Source: Ephemerocybe angulata (Eukaryota; Basidiomycota; Agaricomycetes; Agaricales; Psathyrellaceae). From it: 64,000 nt of DNA. Each line of letters begins with the position of its first letter. The first letter of the stretch is position 1. Below the pieces are notes generated by a model, which searched no databases, was not told the origin of the DNA, and worked only from the letters and a program-made list of their open reading frames with translations. Position numbers and translations under genes: made by a program. Positions 63,626-64,000 of the stretch are shown one piece after another. The stretch lies in assembly GCA_013368325.1 (NCBI GenBank), contig JAACJK010000219.1:1-64000 (forward strand), given 5' to 3'.

Positions 63626-64000
63626 CTACCCCACGTAGGAGCGAGGCATGCCGCCATTCAAGATGGTGAGGAGAGGGTTGGGCTGGATCGGGCTGGGGAG
63701 AGCGAACTCTGGGATGGTAGCGGTGTCAAAGTGGGGGACGCTCCGGATGATGGGGGCGCCTGGGGAGTGGTAGGCCCCGATGGAGGGGCCGTCGACGTAC
63801 CGCGCGTCGAAGTACTCGAAAGGGCTGGTGACCGCGACGGGAGCGATGGACCCCTCCCCACTAGCGCCCATGATCTCCGCCAGGATGTCGGCGGCGTTCT
63901 TCCCGTTGTAGACTTGCTCAATGACCGGAAGGCTGCTGTCGTCTTCCCTGACACGGTCGGCCTTGACGAGGGTCAATGGGCTGGGAGCCTTGAGGCGAAG
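63626..64000 (-). CDS. C-terminal part of an unknown protein, 5' end outside window
   Basis: Minus-strand frame open from the window edge to the stop at 63626-63628, at least 124 residues. It contains VKADRVREDDSSLP, NAADILAEIMGA, SPFEYFDARYVDGPS and LLTILNGGMPRSYVG. GC-rich and C/G-biased third positions support real coding. No domain recognised from this fragment; no transmembrane segment is visible. Confidence 0.55.
   Translation of the reverse strand, partial: LRLKAPSPLTLVKADRVREDDSSLPVIEQVYNGKNAADILAEIMGASGEGSIAPVAVTSPFEYFDARYVDGPSIGAYHSPGAPIIRSVPHFDTATIPEFALPSPIQPNPLLTILNGGMPRSYVG

Noticed and set aside
1..64000. CRISPR array, rRNA, secondary-metabolite cluster or mating-type locus
   Set aside because: No spaced direct repeats, rRNA signatures, PKS/NRPS/terpene synthase or homeodomain/pheromone-receptor genes were seen; the 7TM gene lacks features I could tie to Ste3.

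Overview
This window is nuclear DNA from a filamentous basidiomycete, most likely an agaricomycete mushroom or wood/litter fungus. The signs are dense genes split by about 45-75 nt GT-AG introns, large expanded families typical of that class (F-box/LRR-like proteins, HSPA12-type Hsp70-like ATPases, DPBB/expansin-like secreted proteins, CBM1 modules, a KDZ transposase), and a TTAGGG-type interstitial repeat. No rRNA, CRISPR or prokaryotic operon structure is present. Many genes below were assembled exon by exon by reading splice sites so that frame is kept; none was confirmed by a database search.

Left third (1-18.3 kb) is an accessory, transposon-rich region. It holds a decayed KDZ transposase (edge-truncated), several orphan genes, a protein with an RNase H1 N-terminal (viroplasmin-type) domain, and a complete, apparently very young Ty1/copia retrotransposon (9403-14488, two 229-bp LTRs that look identical, one intact 1511-codon Gag-Pol ORF, 5-bp GACCC target duplication). 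The copia element sits inside, and cuts in two, a large 8-exon-class orphan gene (7357-16300) whose frame would be continuous without it. A 1.9-kb non-coding stretch then carries about two dozen ATGCAT-centred motifs.

Middle (19.7-37.9 kb): a tandem pair of secreted DPBB/expansin-like proteins with the same intron positions, an F-box protein flanked by two identical tRNA-Asp(GTC) genes, a zinc-finger-like fragment, a small Cys-rich protein with a CC..P.CCC tail, a seven-transmembrane-type gene, and a 2230-residue Bem2-type RhoGAP (RasGEF-like, PH and RhoGAP regions) that controls Rho GTPases and cell polarity.

Right part (38-64 kb): a 681-bp TIR element with a 9-bp target duplication lying exactly on a splice-site-like sequence; a second copy of the CC..P.CCC microprotein; a tandem family of 143-residue proteins of unknown function; a 661-bp TIR element with an 8-bp target duplication; an F-box protein; an Hsp70-like ATPase; two neighbouring secreted mini-proteins made of little more than a CBM1 cellulose-binding module; a secreted four-repeat Pro/Thr-rich protein; a CE16-type acetylesterase; and then conserved housekeeping genes, TIM50 (mitochondrial import) and INO1 (myo-inositol-3-phosphate synthase), the latter with strong C-ending codon bias. 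The CBM1, CE16 and DPBB genes together fit a plant-cell-wall-degrading lifestyle.
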